DNA of 64,000 nt from Collimonas fungivorans Ter331 (GTDB lineage: Bacteria > Pseudomonadota > Gammaproteobacteria > Burkholderiales > Burkholderiaceae_D): positions 496,001-560,000 of the forward strand of contig NC_015856.1 of assembly GCF_000221045.1 (NCBI RefSeq). The letters are read 5' to 3'. Under the pieces are notes generated by a model, which saw only the letters and a list, made by a program, of their open reading frames with translations, ran no database searches and was not told where the DNA came from. Numbering within the stretch: the first letter of the stretch is position 1; every line of letters starts with the position of its first letter. The translations under genes and the position numbers were made by a program. Shown piece after piece: positions 13,461 to 23,663 of this stretch.

Positions 13461-14287
13461 TGGCACTCGTTAAAGTTAAACCAACCTCGCCGGGCCGCCG
13501 TGGCATGGTCAAGGTCGTTAATCCCGACCTGTACAAAGGCCGTCCATTTGCTGCCCTGATCGAGAAGAAGTCGAAAACAGCTGGTCGTAACAACAACGGT
13601 CATATCACTACTCGCCACATCGGCGGTGGTCATAAGCAACATTACCGCTTGATCGACTTCAAGCGCACCAAGGATGGCATTCCTGCGAAAGTGGAACGTA
13701 TCGAATACGATCCAAACCGCACTGCGAATATCGCCCTGTTGTGCTACGCCGACGGCGAACGTCACTACATCATCGCCACTAAGGGCATGGCTGTAGGCGA
13801 CCAGGTAATGAGCGGCTCGGAAGCGCCGATCAAATCCGGCAACTGCCTGCCAATCCGCAACATTCCGGTTGGCACGATTCTGCATTGCGTCGAAATGCTG
13901 CCAGGTAAGGGTGCCCAGATGGCCCGTACCGCCGGCGCCGGCGTTGTGCTGATGGCTCGTGAAGGTACTTACGCTCAGATTCGTTTGCGTTCCGGTGAAG
14001 TTCGCCGCGTGCACATCGAATGCCGCGCTACCGTAGGTGAAGTCGGCAATGCCGAACACAGCCTGCGCAAGATCGGTAAAGCGGGTGCGATGCGTTGGCG
14101 TGGTGTTCGTCCTACCGTTCGCGGTGTGGTCATGAACCCGGTCGACCATCCTCACGGTGGTGGTGAAGGCAAGACCGCAGCTGGTCGTCATCCAGTTTCG
14201 CCATGGGGTCAACAGACTAAGGGTAAGAAGACACGCAGCAACAAGCGTACTACTTCCATGATCGTCTCGCGCCGTGGCAAGAAATAA
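13460..14287 (+). CDS. rplB: 50S ribosomal protein L2
   Basis: 275-residue L2, required for subunit association and peptidyl-transferase centre assembly. Conserved [16 protein letters not shown], the [14 protein letters not shown] core and the [15 protein letters not shown] motif with its essential histidine are present. TAATG overlap with rplW. Full length with no anomalies. Confidence 0.98.
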   Translation: MALVKVKPTSPGRRGMVKVVNPDLYKGRPFAALIEKKSKTAGRNNNGHITTRHIGGGHKQHYRLIDFKRTKDGIPAKVERIEYDPNRTANIALLCYADGERHYIIATKGMAVGDQVMSGSEAPIKSGNCLPIRNIPVGTILHCVEMLPGKGAQMARTAGAGVVLMAREGTYAQIRLRSGEVRRVHIECRATVGEVGNAEHSLRKIGKAGAMRWRGVRPTVRGVVMNPVDHPHGGGEGKTAAGRHPVSPWGQQTKGKKTRSNKRTTSMIVSRRGKK

Positions 14288-14297
14288 GGGGTAACAC

Positions 14298-14573
14298 ATG
14301 ACACGTTCATTGAAAAAAGGGCCGTTCTGCGACGCCCACCTGGTGAAAAAAGTTGAAACTGCGCAAGCGGTCAAAGACAAAAAGCCAATCAAGACTTGGT
14401 CCCGTCGCTCGACCATCATGCCGGATTTTATCGGTCTGACGATTGCTGTGCATAACGGCAAACAACACGTCCCGGTATATGTGTCCGAGAACATGGTTGG
14501 TCACAAGCTCGGCGAATTCGCGCTGACCCGTACGTTCAAGGGTCATGCTGCTGATAAGAAGGCTAAGAAATAA
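14298..14573 (+). CDS. rpsS: 30S ribosomal protein S19
   Basis: 91-residue S19, a 30S head protein that partners S13 at the A-site finger bridge. Recognised from [34 protein letters not shown] and [14 protein letters not shown]. It sits 10 bases after rplB and 6 bases before rplV. Confidence 0.98.
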   Translation: MTRSLKKGPFCDAHLVKKVETAQAVKDKKPIKTWSRRSTIMPDFIGLTIAVHNGKQHVPVYVSENMVGHKLGEFALTRTFKGHAADKKAKK

Positions 14574-14579
14574 GGTCCG

Positions 14580-14912
14580 ATGATGGAAACTAAAGCTACC
14601 CTCCGCGGCGTGCGCCTGTCGGCCCAAAAGGGCCGTCTGGTCGCCGACCTGATTCGCGGCAAAAAAATTGATCAAGCACTTAACATCCTGGCCTTCAGCC
14701 CGAAAAAAGGTGCAGCTATCATCAAGCGTGTTCTGGAATCCGCAATTGCGAATGCCGAACACAATGACGGTGCTGATATCGACGAGCTGAAAGTCACGAC
14801 GATATATGTGGAAAAAGGTTCGGTCCTCAAGCGCTTCACAGCGCGTGCTAAAGGCCGTGGCGATCGTATCTCGAAGCAATCCTGTCACATTTACGTGACT
14901 GTCGGAAACTAA
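14580..14912 (+). CDS. rplV: 50S ribosomal protein L22
   Basis: 110-residue L22, whose beta-hairpin lines the exit tunnel constriction. [22 protein letters not shown] and the C-terminal [16 protein letters not shown] are the family landmarks. Two ATG codons in tandem (14580 and 14583) make the start uncertain by one residue; AAGG precedes both. Confidence 0.97.
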   Translation: MMETKATLRGVRLSAQKGRLVADLIRGKKIDQALNILAFSPKKGAAIIKRVLESAIANAEHNDGADIDELKVTTIYVEKGSVLKRFTARAKGRGDRISKQSCHIYVTVGN

Positions 14913-14921
14913 GGAGTCACG

Positions 14922-15764
14922 ATGGGACAGAAGATTCATCCAACCGGTTTTCGCCTTGCGGTTACACGTAACTGGGGATCCCGCTGGTATGCAGGCAATA
15001 GCAATTTTGCCCAAATGCTTGGCGAAGATCTGAAAGTACGTGCTTTCCTCAAGAAAAAACTGAAGAACGCATCGGTCGGCCGCGTTGTTATCGAGCGTCC
15101 TGCAAAGAACGCACGCATCACGATTTACAGCTCGCGCCCTGGTGTTGTTATCGGTAAAAAAGGCGAGGACATCGAAGTACTGAAGTCCGCGCTGACCAAG
15201 CTGATGGGTGTGCCGGTTCACGTTAATATCGAAGAAATTCGTAAACCTGAAATCGACGCACAACTGATCGCTGATTCGATCGCGCAACAGCTCGAAAAAC
15301 GCATCATGTTCCGCCGCGCGATGAAACGTGCGATGCAGAACGCAATGCGTCTGGGCGCGCAAGGGATCAAGATCATGTCGTCCGGTCGTTTGAACGGTAT
15401 CGAAATCGCACGTACCGAATGGTACCGCGAAGGTCGCGTACCGCTTCACACACTGCGCGCTGACATCGACTACGGTTTCGGCGAAGCTGAAACCACATAC
15501 GGCATTATCGGCATCAAAGTCTGGGTTTACAAGGGCGATCGTCTGGCTAACGGCGATGCGCCGGTAATCGACGTACCTAACGACGATGACAAGAAACGCC
15601 GTGGTCCACGTCGTGATGATGGCAAACCAGCTGGTCGTCCACGTGCTAAAACTACAACGGCAGGTCCAGGAGCGCCAGCTGCGCGTCCAGCCCGTGCCAA
15701 GAAGCCGGATGGCGCTGCTGAAGGTGTTGCTGTTGCTGCGCCGGCTGAGAAAGCAGGAGAATAA
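14922..15764 (+). CDS. rpsC: 30S ribosomal protein S3 with low-complexity C-terminal tail
   Basis: 280-residue S3, part of the mRNA entry channel helicase with S4 and S5. The KH domain carries [15 protein letters not shown]; the C-terminal domain has [18 protein letters not shown] and [14 protein letters not shown]. About 60 residues beyond the E. coli length form a Lys/Arg/Pro/Ala-rich tail (from about residue 218). Such tails are seen in related betaproteobacteria and probably stay disordered. Confidence 0.97.
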   Translation: MGQKIHPTGFRLAVTRNWGSRWYAGNSNFAQMLGEDLKVRAFLKKKLKNASVGRVVIERPAKNARITIYSSRPGVVIGKKGEDIEVLKSALTKLMGVPVHVNIEEIRKPEIDAQLIADSIAQQLEKRIMFRRAMKRAMQNAMRLGAQGIKIMSSGRLNGIEIARTEWYREGRVPLHTLRADIDYGFGEAETTYGIIGIKVWVYKGDRLANGDAPVIDVPNDDDKKRRGPRRDDGKPAGRPRAKTTTAGPGAPAARPARAKKPDGAAEGVAVAAPAEKAGE

Positions 15765-15766
15765 TC

Positions 15767-16186
15767 ATGCTGCAACCAGCACGCAGAAAATATCGTAAAG
15801 AGCAAAAGGGCCGCAACAAAGGCATTTCGCATTCGCGCGGCACTGCCGTGTCGTTCGGCGAATTTGGCTTGAAGGCGATTGGCCGCGGTCGTATCACCGC
15901 GCGCCAGATTGAAGCAGCTCGTCGCGCAATGACCCGTCATATCAAACGGGGTGGTCGTATCTGGATTCGCATTTTCCCGGATAAGCCAATTTCGCAAAAG
16001 CCTGCCGAAGTCCGTATGGGTAACGGTAAAGGTAATCCCGAGTACTACGTGGCTGAAATTCAGCCAGGTAAAATGCTGTACGAGATGGATGGCGTCGATG
16101 AAACTCTGGCGCGTGAGGCATTCCGTTTGGCTGCAGCTAAATTGCCATTGTTGACCACGTTCGTCGTGCGTCAAATTGGCCAATAA
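15767..16186 (+). CDS. rplP: 50S ribosomal protein L16
   Basis: 139-residue L16, which helps position A-site tRNA and organises the peptidyl-transferase region. [40 protein letters not shown] and [20 protein letters not shown] are typical. It starts 2 bases after the rpsC stop. Confidence 0.98.
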   Translation: MLQPARRKYRKEQKGRNKGISHSRGTAVSFGEFGLKAIGRGRITARQIEAARRAMTRHIKRGGRIWIRIFPDKPISQKPAEVRMGNGKGNPEYYVAEIQPGKMLYEMDGVDETLAREAFRLAAAKLPLLTTFVVRQIGQ

Positions 16187-16198
16187 TTGGAGTTAAAC

Positions 16199-16390
16199 AT
16201 GAAAGCATCTGAACTCCGCGACAAAGATCAAGCGGCCTTGACGAAAGAGCTGAACGAATTGCTGAAGGCGCAGTTTAGCCTTCGCATGCAAATCGCAACT
16301 CAGCAATTGAGCAATACGTCGCAATTGAAGAAAGTTCGTCGCGATATAGCACGGGTCAAGACCGTCATCAATTCGAAGGGCGCCCTGTAA
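16199..16390 (+). CDS. rpmC: 50S ribosomal protein L29
   Basis: 63-residue L29, a small helical protein at the tunnel exit beside L23. [20 protein letters not shown] is characteristic. The start at 16199 follows TTGGAGTT; an in-frame ATG at 16187 is directly abutting the rplP stop and is rejected. TAATG overlap with rpsQ. Confidence 0.96.
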   Translation: MKASELRDKDQAALTKELNELLKAQFSLRMQIATQQLSNTSQLKKVRRDIARVKTVINSKGAL

Positions 16391-16662
16391 TGAACGATCA
16401 AGTGAAACAAGCGCTCAAGCGCACGCTGGTTGGTAAAGTTGTGTCCGATAAAATGGACAAGACTGTTACCGTCCTGATCGAACGCCACGTCAAGCATCCT
16501 CTGTATGGCAAAATCATTGTGCGTACCAACAAGTACCATGCACATGACGAAACCAACCAGGCCAAGGAAGGCGACGTAGTCGAGATCCAAGAAGGACGTC
16601 CAATCTCCAAGACTAAAGCTTGGAGCGTGACACGTGTGGTACAAGTGGCACAAGTCCTGTAA
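16390..16662 (+). CDS. rpsQ: 30S ribosomal protein S17
   Basis: 90-residue S17, an OB-fold primary binder of 16S rRNA. The core [19 protein letters not shown] and the RHPLYGK-like segment ([18 protein letters not shown]) are clear. Last gene before a 226-base gap that appears to hold the start of the spc transcription unit. Confidence 0.97.
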   Translation: MNDQVKQALKRTLVGKVVSDKMDKTVTVLIERHVKHPLYGKIIVRTNKYHAHDETNQAKEGDVVEIQEGRPISKTKAWSVTRVVQVAQVL

Positions 16663-16669
16663 GTAATTG

Positions 16670-16697
16670 TTGCGAGCCAAGCATTTTGATGTAATAA
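16670..16697 (+). promoter_or_regulatory. Probable spc-operon promoter
   Basis: TTGCGA (16670-16675), 16-base spacer, TAATAA (16692-16697), inside the 226-base rpsQ-rplN gap where E. coli also has its spc promoter. The -10 lies inside the hairpin at 16672-16710. The match is moderate, so this is a candidate. Confidence 0.5.
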
Positions 16698-16735
16698 TGC
16701 TTGGCTTCGCTCCTGTTGGCTTCCGACAAGAGCGA
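16672..16735 (+). promoter_or_regulatory. Two overlapping hairpins upstream of rplN
   Basis: Hairpin A: GCCAAGCATT (16676-16685) with AATGCTTGGC (16696-16705), extended by GCGA/TCGC (16672-16675 with 16707-16710) past one bulged T. Hairpin B: 16707-16719 with 16723-16735, 13 bp with one mismatch and one G-T pair and a CTT loop. They share 16707-16710, so fully extended forms exclude each other. No T-run follows B. Confidence 0.6.
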
Positions 16736-16888
16736 AAAGGGTAGCAAACAGCGCCCTGCAGCATCTAGCAAGAAGTTTTGGAAGTCGTCCACCTAAGCAG
16801 TGCGCTCAGCAGAGTTGCCCTGACAGGACCAAGACTGACCGTAAATCCGCATCGTGCGGCAGCGAGTTAAGTTGGGAAAGAAAATATT

Positions 16889-17257
16889 ATGATTCAAACG
16901 GAAAGCCGGCTCGAAGTAGCCGACAACACTGGTGCACGCGAAGTTATGTGCATCAAAGTTCTGGGTGGTTCCAAGCGTCGCTATGCCAGCATTGGTGATG
17001 TGATCAAGGTTACCGTCAAAGTGGCAGCGCCACGTGGTCGCGTCAAAAAAGGCGAGATCTATAACGCCGTTGTCGTGCGGACCGCTAAAGGCGTTCGCCG
17101 TCAAGATGGTTCGCTGGTCAAGTTCGATGGCAATGCAGCAGTGCTGCTGAACGCGAAGCTTGAGCCAATTGGTACGCGTATTTTTGGACCAGTCACTCGT
17201 GAACTGCGCACTGAGCGCTTCATGAAGATTGTGTCGCTCGCGCCTGAAGTGCTGTAA
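16889..17257 (+). CDS. rplN: 50S ribosomal protein L14
   Basis: 122-residue L14, at the intersubunit interface contacting 16S helix 44. [18 protein letters not shown], the basic [13 protein letters not shown] loop and [10 protein letters not shown] are diagnostic. First gene of the spc-type cluster, after the 226-base regulatory gap. Confidence 0.98.
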   Translation: MIQTESRLEVADNTGAREVMCIKVLGGSKRRYASIGDVIKVTVKVAAPRGRVKKGEIYNAVVVRTAKGVRRQDGSLVKFDGNAAVLLNAKLEPIGTRIFGPVTRELRTERFMKIVSLAPEVL

Positions 17258-17266
17258 GGAGTCGAG

Positions 17267-17581
17267 ATGGATAAGATTCGGAAAAGCGACGAAGTAATCG
17301 TCCTGACTGGTAAAGACAAGGGCAAGCGCGGTGTTGTAAAGCAACGCGTTGATGCTAACCATGTTGTCGTAGAAGGCGTCAACGTTGCTAAAAAAGCAAC
17401 CAAGCCAAACCCGATGACTGGTGTAACTGGTGGCATCATTGACAAGTTGATGCCAATTCACGTGTCAAATGTTGCGTTGTTCAACGCTGCAACTGGCAAG
17501 GCAGATCGCGTTGGTTTTAAAGATGTGGACGGCAAGAAAGTCCGCGTTTTCAAGTCCAGCGGCGAAGTTGTTAAGGTTTAA
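17267..17581 (+). CDS. rplX: 50S ribosomal protein L24
   Basis: 104-residue L24, an assembly initiator that binds the 5' end of 23S rRNA. The KOW motif [15 protein letters not shown] and the following [13 protein letters not shown] loop are visible. GGAG 5 bases before the ATG; rplE follows after 6 bases. Confidence 0.97.
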   Translation: MDKIRKSDEVIVLTGKDKGKRGVVKQRVDANHVVVEGVNVAKKATKPNPMTGVTGGIIDKLMPIHVSNVALFNAATGKADRVGFKDVDGKKVRVFKSSGEVVKV

Positions 17582-17587
17582 GAGATC

Positions 17588-18127
17588 ATGGCCCGTCTCC
17601 AAGAATTCTATAAAGATAAAGTCGTTACCGACCTGACAGCGAAATACGCTTACAAGTCCGTAATGGAAGTGCCGCGCATCCTGAAGATCACCCTGAACAT
17701 GGGTCTGTCGGAAGCGATCGCGGATAAGAAGATCATTGAACACGCTGTTGGCGATTTGACCAAGATTGCAGGTCAGAAGCCAGTCGTGACCAAGGCACGG
17801 AAGGCTATCGCGGGTTTCAAGATCCGTGAAGGCTATCCAATCGGTTGCATGGTTACACTGCGTGGCGCTCAGATGTACGAGTTCCTGGATCGCCTGATCA
17901 CTGTCGCGCTGCCGCGCGTTCGTGATTTCCGTGGCGTTTCCGGTCGCGCATTTGACGGTCGTGGTAACTACAATATCGGTGTGAAAGAGCAGATCATTTT
18001 CCCCGAAATTGAGTACGACAAGATTGATGTGTTGCGTGGTATGAATATCAGTATCACGACGACTGCAAAGACCGACGACGAAGCAAAATCGCTTCTCGCC
18101 GCATTTAAATTTCCGTTCAGAAACTGA
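17588..18127 (+). CDS. rplE: 50S ribosomal protein L5
   Basis: 179-residue L5, a 5S rRNA-binding protein of the central protuberance. [38 protein letters not shown] and [18 protein letters not shown] are typical. Tight spacing on both sides in the spc cluster. Confidence 0.98.
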   Translation: MARLQEFYKDKVVTDLTAKYAYKSVMEVPRILKITLNMGLSEAIADKKIIEHAVGDLTKIAGQKPVVTKARKAIAGFKIREGYPIGCMVTLRGAQMYEFLDRLITVALPRVRDFRGVSGRAFDGRGNYNIGVKEQIIFPEIEYDKIDVLRGMNISITTTAKTDDEAKSLLAAFKFPFRN

Positions 18128-18134
18128 GGTTGCC

Positions 18135-18440
18135 ATGGCAAAACTGGCACTGATTAACCGTGAACAAAAGCGCGCTGACCTGGTAAAGAAATACGCCGGC
18201 AAGCGTGCCGAGTTAAAGGCAATCATTGATGACCAATCGAAGTCGGAAGAAGAGCGCTACGAAGCTCGCTTGAAATTGCAAGCGCTGCCACGTAACTCGG
18301 CTCCGACCCGTCAACGTAATCGTTGCTCCCTGACTGGTCGTCCACGTGGCACTTTCCGCAAGTTCGGTCTGGGCCGTATTAAGCTCCGTGAAATCGCCAT
18401 GCGTGGCGAAATTCCGGGTATGACTAAAGCAAGCTGGTAA
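18135..18440 (+). CDS. rpsN: 30S ribosomal protein S14, zinc-free form
   Basis: 101-residue S14 of the 30S head. It has a single cysteine ([13 protein letters not shown]) and lacks the CxxC pairs of the short zinc-binding paralogue, so it is the zinc-independent C- form. The C-terminus [21 protein letters not shown] is standard. Confidence 0.97.
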   Translation: MAKLALINREQKRADLVKKYAGKRAELKAIIDDQSKSEEERYEARLKLQALPRNSAPTRQRNRCSLTGRPRGTFRKFGLGRIKLREIAMRGEIPGMTKASW

Positions 18441-18454
18441 TAGGAGAATATGCA

Positions 18455-18850
18455 ATGAGTATGAGCGATCCTATCGCCGATATGCTGACCCGTATCCGCA
18501 ATGCGCAAGTAGTTCACAAGACAACCGTGGCAATGCCATCGTCGAAGGTCAAGATTGCGATTGCCAACGTCCTCAAGGACGAGGGTTACATTGAAGATTT
18601 CGCTGTCGCTGAAGAAGGCGGCAAAGCGGAACTCAAAATCGGTTTGAAGTATTACGCCGGCCGTCCTGTTATCGAACGTCTTGATCGCGTATCCCGTCCA
18701 GGGCTGCGGATCTACAAGGGCAAAGATGACATCCCTAACGTGATGAACGGCTTAGGTGTGGCAATTATTTCGACACCTGCGGGTGTCATGACGGACCGCA
18801 AAGCGCGCGCAACCGGTGTCGGTGGCGAAGTTATTTGCTACGTCGCCTAA
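18455..18850 (+). CDS. rpsH: 30S ribosomal protein S8
   Basis: 131-residue S8, a central 16S rRNA binder; in E. coli it represses the spc operon at the L5 region. [15 protein letters not shown] and the C-terminal [21 protein letters not shown] are characteristic. ATG codons at 18455 and 18461 are both in frame; AGGAG (18442-18446) is 8 bases from the first, which is chosen. Confidence 0.97.
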   Translation: MSMSDPIADMLTRIRNAQVVHKTTVAMPSSKVKIAIANVLKDEGYIEDFAVAEEGGKAELKIGLKYYAGRPVIERLDRVSRPGLRIYKGKDDIPNVMNGLGVAIISTPAGVMTDRKARATGVGGEVICYVA

Positions 18851-18860
18851 GGAGTGCAAC

Positions 18861-19394
18861 ATGTCTCGTGTAGGTAAAATGCCGATTGCACTGCCAACTG
18901 GCGCGGAAGCGACCATTACAGCAGCGCAGATCACAGTTAAGGGCCCATTGGGCTCGCTTTCCCAGGCTTTGAATGGCCTGGTAAAAATCGAAAACAACAA
19001 CGGCACGCTGAATTTCGCTGCCGCTGACGACAGCCGCGAAGCCAATGCGATGTCAGGCACCTTGCGTGCTCTGGTCAACAACATGGTCAATGGCGTAACC
19101 AAGGGTTTCGAAAAGAAGCTGAACCTGGTTGGCGTGGGTTTTCGTGCGCAAGCACAAGGTGACAAGTTGAATCTGTCGCTCGGTTTCTCGCATCCGGTGG
19201 TTCACCAAATGCCGCAAGGCGTGACAGTGGCAACCCCGACGCAAACCGAGATCCTGATCAAGGGTATCGACAAGCAACGTGTTGGTCAGGTTGCTGCAGA
19301 AGTTCGTGCTTACCGCGAACCTGAGCCGTATAAGGGCAAGGGCGTTCGTTACTCGGACGAAGTGGTAATCCTTAAAGAAACCAAGAAGAAGTAA
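18861..19394 (+). CDS. rplF: 50S ribosomal protein L6
   Basis: 177-residue L6, near the factor-binding site. Two repeated domains: [16 protein letters not shown] in the first, and [18 protein letters not shown] with [13 protein letters not shown] in the second. The start at 18861 follows AAGGAG; an in-frame upstream ATG at 18816 lies inside rpsH and is rejected. Confidence 0.97.
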   Translation: MSRVGKMPIALPTGAEATITAAQITVKGPLGSLSQALNGLVKIENNNGTLNFAAADDSREANAMSGTLRALVNNMVNGVTKGFEKKLNLVGVGFRAQAQGDKLNLSLGFSHPVVHQMPQGVTVATPTQTEILIKGIDKQRVGQVAAEVRAYREPEPYKGKGVRYSDEVVILKETKKK

Positions 19395-19406
19395 TAGGGG
19401 TTGACG

Positions 19407-19769
19407 ATGGATAAGAAACAATCACGTCTGCGCCGCTCACGCCAAACGCGTGCCAAGATCGCAGAGTTAAAGGTGAACCGCCTGGCAGTGCATCGTACCA
19501 ATTTGCACATTTACGCCAGCATCATCGGCCCTGACGCTAAAGTGCTGGCTTCGGCCTCCACACTGGAAGCTGAAGTACGTGCAGAACTGGCCGGCAAGTC
19601 CGGTGCAGGCGGCAATACAGCAGCTGCATCGCTGGTTGGCAAGCGCGTTGCTGAGAAGGCACTGAAAGCAGGAGTTACCGAAGTTGCGTTTGATCGCTCC
19701 GGTTTCCGTTACCACGGCCGCGTCAAGGTGCTGGCAGATGCCGCCCGTGAAGCCGGTCTGAAGTTCTAA
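19407..19769 (+). CDS. rplR: 50S ribosomal protein L18
   Basis: 120-residue L18, which carries 5S rRNA into the large subunit with L5. [18 protein letters not shown] and the C-terminal [20 protein letters not shown] are diagnostic. The ATG at 19407 sits 6 bases after AGGGG; a TTG two codons earlier is less likely. Confidence 0.97.
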   Translation: MDKKQSRLRRSRQTRAKIAELKVNRLAVHRTNLHIYASIIGPDAKVLASASTLEAEVRAELAGKSGAGGNTAAASLVGKRVAEKALKAGVTEVAFDRSGFRYHGRVKVLADAAREAGLKF

Positions 19770-19781
19770 GGAAGAATCGTC

Positions 19782-20300
19782 ATGGCAAAAATGCAATCGA
19801 AAATGCAAAGCGATAAGCCGGATGATGGCATGCGCGAAAAAATGATCGCGGTCAACCGTGTGACCAAAGTGGTCAAGGGTGGTCGTATCATGGGTTTCGC
19901 AGCATTGGCTGTTGTTGGTGATGGCGATGGCCGTATCGGCATGGGCAAGGGCAAATCGAAAGAAGTGCCAGTTGCAGTGCAGAAGGCTATGGAAGAAGCC
20001 CGTCGCAAGATGATCAAGGTAACGCTGAAGAACGGTACATTGCAACACGCAATCTCCGGCAAGCATGGCGCCTCATCGGTGCTGATGTTGCCAGCAAAAG
20101 ACGGTACTGGCGTCATCGCCGGCGGTCCAATGCGCGCGATCTTTGAAGTACTGGGCGTGACGAACGTTGTGGCCAAGTCCACAGGTTCCACCAATCCGTA
20201 CAACATGGTTCGTGCTACTTTGAACGGCTTGTCAAAGATGAACACGCCATCGGAAATTGCTGCCAAGCGCGGCAAGTCCGTTGAAGAAATTCTGGGCTAA
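19782..20300 (+). CDS. rpsE: 30S ribosomal protein S5
   Basis: 172-residue S5, a decoding-fidelity protein at the mRNA entry site. The double-stranded RNA-binding part contains [19 protein letters not shown] and [17 protein letters not shown]; the C-terminal domain has [16 protein letters not shown]. Spectinomycin-associated loop residues look standard. Confidence 0.97.
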   Translation: MAKMQSKMQSDKPDDGMREKMIAVNRVTKVVKGGRIMGFAALAVVGDGDGRIGMGKGKSKEVPVAVQKAMEEARRKMIKVTLKNGTLQHAISGKHGASSVLMLPAKDGTGVIAGGPMRAIFEVLGVTNVVAKSTGSTNPYNMVRATLNGLSKMNTPSEIAAKRGKSVEEILG

Positions 20301-20310
20301 GGTGATCAAA

Positions 20311-20490
20311 ATGACAAAGACTGTAAAAGTACAATTGATCAAGGGTTTGATCGGCACGCGCGAAACTCATCGCGCGACAGTACGCGGCCTGGGCCTGCGT
20401 CGTGTGAATTCGGTTTCCGAATTGCAAGACACCCCATCTGTGCGCGGCATGATCAATAAAGTGTCCTATCTTGTGAAAGTGGTGTCGTAA
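20311..20490 (+). CDS. rpmD: 50S ribosomal protein L30
   Basis: 59-residue L30. [20 protein letters not shown] and [20 protein letters not shown] match the family. The start is at 20311, 10 bases after the rpsE stop, preceded by AAGGTGA; an in-frame start at 20257 lies inside rpsE and is rejected. Confidence 0.96.
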   Translation: MTKTVKVQLIKGLIGTRETHRATVRGLGLRRVNSVSELQDTPSVRGMINKVSYLVKVVS

Positions 20491-20516
20491 GCTTAGGCTT
20501 GCGAACGGAGCAAATT

Positions 20517-20948
20517 ATGGAATTGAATACTATTCAACCTGCAGATGGCGCCAAGCATTACAAGCGTCGCGTTGGTCGTGGTATCGGCTCAGGTATCGGT
20601 AAGACAGCCGGCCGCGGTCACAAGGGTCAAAAATCGCGTTCGGGCGGTTTCCACAAAGTCGGCTTTGAAGGCGGTCAGATGCCTTTGCAACGTCGTTTGC
20701 CAAAACGCGGCTTCAAGTCGATGGCAACCCCGTTCAAGGCTGAAGTTCGCTTGTCGGACCTGGAAAACCTGCCGGTAACTGAAATTGATATCCTGGTGTT
20801 GAAGCAAGCTGGCGTGATCGGCGAGCTGGCACGCGTGGTACGCGTCATCCTGTCGGGCGAAGTCACCAAAAAGGTAACGCTCAAGGGTCTGATCGCTACC
20901 AAAGGTGCAAAAGCTGCGATTGAAGCAGCCGGCGGATCCGTAGCTTAA
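20517..20948 (+). CDS. rplO: 50S ribosomal protein L15
   Basis: 143-residue L15, a late-assembly protein. The N-terminal glycine/arginine-rich stretch [20 protein letters not shown] and the segment [18 protein letters not shown] are clear. The ATG at 20517 follows CGGAG; a start 6 codons upstream is rejected. Confidence 0.97.
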   Translation: MELNTIQPADGAKHYKRRVGRGIGSGIGKTAGRGHKGQKSRSGGFHKVGFEGGQMPLQRRLPKRGFKSMATPFKAEVRLSDLENLPVTEIDILVLKQAGVIGELARVVRVILSGEVTKKVTLKGLIATKGAKAAIEAAGGSVA

Positions 20949-20982
20949 TTTGTCGTTCTAACTCGTAGCAATGGAGCAATAA

Positions 20983-22314
20983 TTGGCGACATCTCCCCAA
21001 CTTGCAAAGAGTGCTGCGAGCGGCTTCCCTTGGGGCCGTCTGTGGTTCTTGCTTGCTGCATTGGTTGTATATCGTATTGGTGCTCACATTCCCGTACCGG
21101 GAATTGATCCATCGCAGTTGGCGCAATTGTTTAAGCAGCACCAGGGCGGCATTTTGGGCATGTTCAACATGTTCTCTGGTGGTGCGTTGTCGCGGTTCAC
21201 CGTATTTGCGCTGGGAATCATGCCGTATATTTCGGCATCGATCGTGATGCAATTGATGTCGATTGTGTCGCCTCAGCTGGAAGCGTTGAAGAAAGAAGGC
21301 GAGTCCGGTCGTCGCAAGATTACCCAGTACACCCGTTACGGTACGCTGTTGCTGGCGACGTTCCAGGCCCTGGGGATTGCTGTAGCACTGGAATCGCAAC
21401 CTGGCCTGGTGCTGGATGCAGGCTTGGCTTTCCGCTTCACGACAGTTGTGACGCTGGTAACAGGAACAATGTTTTTGATGTGGTTGGGTGAACAGATTAC
21501 CGAGCGTGGTCTTGGTAATGGTATCTCGATCATCATTTTTGCAGGTATCGCAGCTGGTTTGCCAAATGCGATCGGTGGTTTGTTCGGACAGGTAAGTACC
21601 GGTTCCATGAGTGCCCTGTCGGCGATCCTGATTTGTCTGATCGCGGCTGGCGTGACATACCTGGTGGTATTTATTGAACGTGGTCAACGCAAGATTCTGG
21701 TGAATTATGCCAAGCGTCAAGTGGGCAACAAGATTTATGGCGGTCAAAGCAGTCATTTGCCGCTGAAGCTGAACATGGCTGGTGTAATTCCTCCAATCTT
21801 CGCTTCCTCGATCATCTTGTTTCCTGCGACAATCACGAGTTGGTTTACTTCCGGTGATTCAACCAATCCGGTAGTCAACTTCCTCAAGGATATGGCGGCT
21901 TCACTGGCGCCAGGCGAACCGATTCATGCCTTGCTGTATGCGATTGCGATTGTGTTCTTCTGCTTCTTCTATACTGCGCTGGTATTCAACAGCAAGGAAA
22001 CGGCAGACAACCTGAAGAAAAGCGGCGCGTTTGTGCCGGGGATTCGTCCAGGTGAGCAGACTGCGCGTTATATCGACAAGATCTTGATGCGCCTGACCCT
22101 GGTTGGCGCGGTCTATATCACGGTAGTGTGCCTGGTTCCGGAATTCTTGATCGCTCGCTGGAAGGTACCGTTCTATTTTGGTGGTACATCGCTGTTGATT
22201 ATCGTAGTGGTCACCATGGACTTCATGGCACAGGTACAGAATTACGTGATGTCGCAGCAATATGATTCGCTGCTGCGTAAGGCAAATTTCAAGGGCGGCG
22301 TTTCGACGCGGTAA
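20983..22314 (+). CDS. secY: Preprotein translocase subunit SecY (TTG start)
   Basis: 443-residue channel subunit of the SecYEG translocon in the inner membrane. Ten transmembrane segments are expected; recognisable parts include [16 protein letters not shown], the plug region [25 protein letters not shown], and the cytosolic loop [15 protein letters not shown]. The reading frame begins with TTG at 20983, 6 bases after GGAG (20973-20976). No ATG or GTG lies near, so TTG is probably the true start and may lower SecY output relative to the ribosomal genes around it. Confidence 0.96.
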   Translation: MATSPQLAKSAASGFPWGRLWFLLAALVVYRIGAHIPVPGIDPSQLAQLFKQHQGGILGMFNMFSGGALSRFTVFALGIMPYISASIVMQLMSIVSPQLEALKKEGESGRRKITQYTRYGTLLLATFQALGIAVALESQPGLVLDAGLAFRFTTVVTLVTGTMFLMWLGEQITERGLGNGISIIIFAGIAAGLPNAIGGLFGQVSTGSMSALSAILICLIAAGVTYLVVFIERGQRKILVNYAKRQVGNKIYGGQSSHLPLKLNMAGVIPPIFASSIILFPATITSWFTSGDSTNPVVNFLKDMAASLAPGEPIHALLYAIAIVFFCFFYTALVFNSKETADNLKKSGAFVPGIRPGEQTARYIDKILMRLTLVGAVYITVVCLVPEFLIARWKVPFYFGGTSLLIIVVVTMDFMAQVQNYVMSQQYDSLLRKANFKGGVSTR

Positions 22315-22349
22315 GTTGAGATGAACGACCAGAGGAACCAGTAGACCGA

Positions 22350-22568
22350 ATGGCAAAAGACGACGTTATCCAGATGCAAGGCGAGATTCTTGAGAATCTC
22401 CCCAATGCAACATTTAGAGTCAAGTTGGAAAACGGACATATCGTCCTCGGTCATATTTCTGGCAAGATGCGCATGAACTATATTCGCATCCTGCCAGGAG
22501 ATAAGGTGACAGTGGAATTGACACCTTATGATTTAAGCCGGGCACGGATTGTGTTCCGTACCAAGTAA
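22350..22568 (+). CDS. infA: Translation initiation factor IF-1
   Basis: 72-residue OB-fold factor that occupies the 30S A site during initiation. [40 protein letters not shown] and [13 protein letters not shown] match the family. Its place between secY and rpmJ is the usual betaproteobacterial order; E. coli has infA elsewhere. Confidence 0.97.
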   Translation: MAKDDVIQMQGEILENLPNATFRVKLENGHIVLGHISGKMRMNYIRILPGDKVTVELTPYDLSRARIVFRTK

Positions 22569-22602
22569 CAGCAATTAGAACCTAGAACGAAAGAGGGCAA
22601 AA

Positions 22603-22716
22603 ATGAAAGTGCTCGCATCAGTCAAGCGGATCTGCCGCAACTGTAAGATCATTAAGCGCAAAGGCGTAGTTCGCGTCATTTGTACGGAACCGCGCCATAA
22701 ACAGCGCCAAGGTTAA
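22603..22716 (+). CDS. rpmJ: 50S ribosomal protein L36
   Basis: A 37-residue zinc-ribbon protein. Translation from the ATG at 22603 gives [20 protein letters not shown] with C11, C14, C27 and H32, so it is the zinc-binding form. Shine-Dalgarno AGAGGG lies upstream. It ends 27 bases before rpsM. Confidence 0.95.
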   Translation: MKVLASVKRICRNCKIIKRKGVVRVICTEPRHKQRQG

Positions 22717-22743
22717 TTAACGTTATTGATCGAGGAATAACGA

Positions 22744-23109
22744 ATGGCACGTATTGCAGGGGTCAACATCCCCAATCATCAGCACACCGTCATCGGCTTG
22801 ACAGCCATCTACGGTGTTGGCCGCCCACGCGCACAAGAAATTTGCGACAGCACGGGTATTTTGACTACGAAGAAGATCAAAGATCTCGACGATAACGAGC
22901 TGGAAAAGCTGCGCGACGAAATTGCAAAATTCGTCGTCGAAGGTGACCTGCGTCGTGAACTGTCGATGAACATCAAGCGTTTGATGGATCTGGGTTGCTA
23001 TCGTGGTATGCGTCATCGCAAAGGCTTGCCTTGCCGTGGCCAACGTACTCGTACCAATGCACGTACCCGCAAGGGCCCGCGCAAAGCCGCTCAATCGCTG
23101 AAGAAATAA
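22744..23109 (+). CDS. rpsM: 30S ribosomal protein S13
   Basis: 121-residue S13, which contacts the P-site tRNA and bridges to L5. [20 protein letters not shown], the [11 protein letters not shown] helix-hairpin-helix and the basic tail [17 protein letters not shown] are clear. First gene of the alpha-type cluster, preceded by GAGGAA. Confidence 0.98.
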   Translation: MARIAGVNIPNHQHTVIGLTAIYGVGRPRAQEICDSTGILTTKKIKDLDDNELEKLRDEIAKFVVEGDLRRELSMNIKRLMDLGCYRGMRHRKGLPCRGQRTRTNARTRKGPRKAAQSLKK

Positions 23110-23175
23110 TCGGGCTGCCACCTCACCGTGGCAACTGATCGTTTCATTTAGGTAGTCGGATTCAAGGAAATTATT

Positions 23176-23580
23176 ATGGCAAAGTCCCCAAATAACGCCG
23201 CAGCAGCACGTGTGCGTAAAAAAGTTAAAAAGAACGTTGCTGAAGGCATCGCGCACATCCACGCGTCTTTCAACAACACCATCATCACGATTACCGATCG
23301 TCAAGGTAACGCGTTGTCGTGGGCGACATCTGGTGGCGCTGGCTTTAAAGGCTCCCGCAAGTCGACTCCATTTGCAGCGCAGGTTGCAGCCGAAGCCGCT
23401 GGTAAAGTGGCTGTGGAATGTGGCGTGAAGAACCTGGAAGTGCGTATCAAGGGCCCAGGTCCTGGTCGTGAGTCCGCAGTTCGTGCGTTGAACAACCTGG
23501 GTATCAAGATCACCCAGATTCAAGACGTCACTCCAGTGCCGCATAACGGTTGCCGCCCTCCAAAGCGTCGTCGTATCTAA
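23176..23580 (+). CDS. rpsK: 30S ribosomal protein S11
   Basis: 134-residue S11, on the 30S platform by the E-site m[39 protein letters not shown] and the C-terminal [16 protein letters not shown] are diagnostic. It is followed by a strong terminator, which is unusual for this operon. Confidence 0.98.
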   Translation: MAKSPNNAAAARVRKKVKKNVAEGIAHIHASFNNTIITITDRQGNALSWATSGGAGFKGSRKSTPFAAQVAAEAAGKVAVECGVKNLEVRIKGPGPGRESAVRALNNLGIKITQIQDVTPVPHNGCRPPKRRRI

Positions 23581-23624
23581 ATCTGTACAGATTTCGTTAT
23601 TGCCCAGCAATAGCGTATGCAAGT

Positions 23625-23658
23625 AACCCGCCAATGACCTTGGCGGGTTTTGTTCTTA
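23625..23658 (+). terminator. Strong intrinsic terminator between rpsK and rpsD
   Basis: AACCCGCCAA (23625-23634) and TTGGCGGGTT (23640-23649) form a perfect 10-bp stem with a TGACC loop, followed by TTTGTTCTT. It sits 44 bases after rpsK and 103 bases before rpsD, splitting what is one transcription unit in E. coli. Confidence 0.85.
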
Positions 23659-23663
23659 AGCCC

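Noticed and set aside
13427-14494. Long open frames antisense to rplB and rpsS/rplV/rpsC (13427-14494 and 14307-15449)
   Set aside because: They span several well-supported ribosomal protein genes on the opposite strand and have no coding signature of their own.
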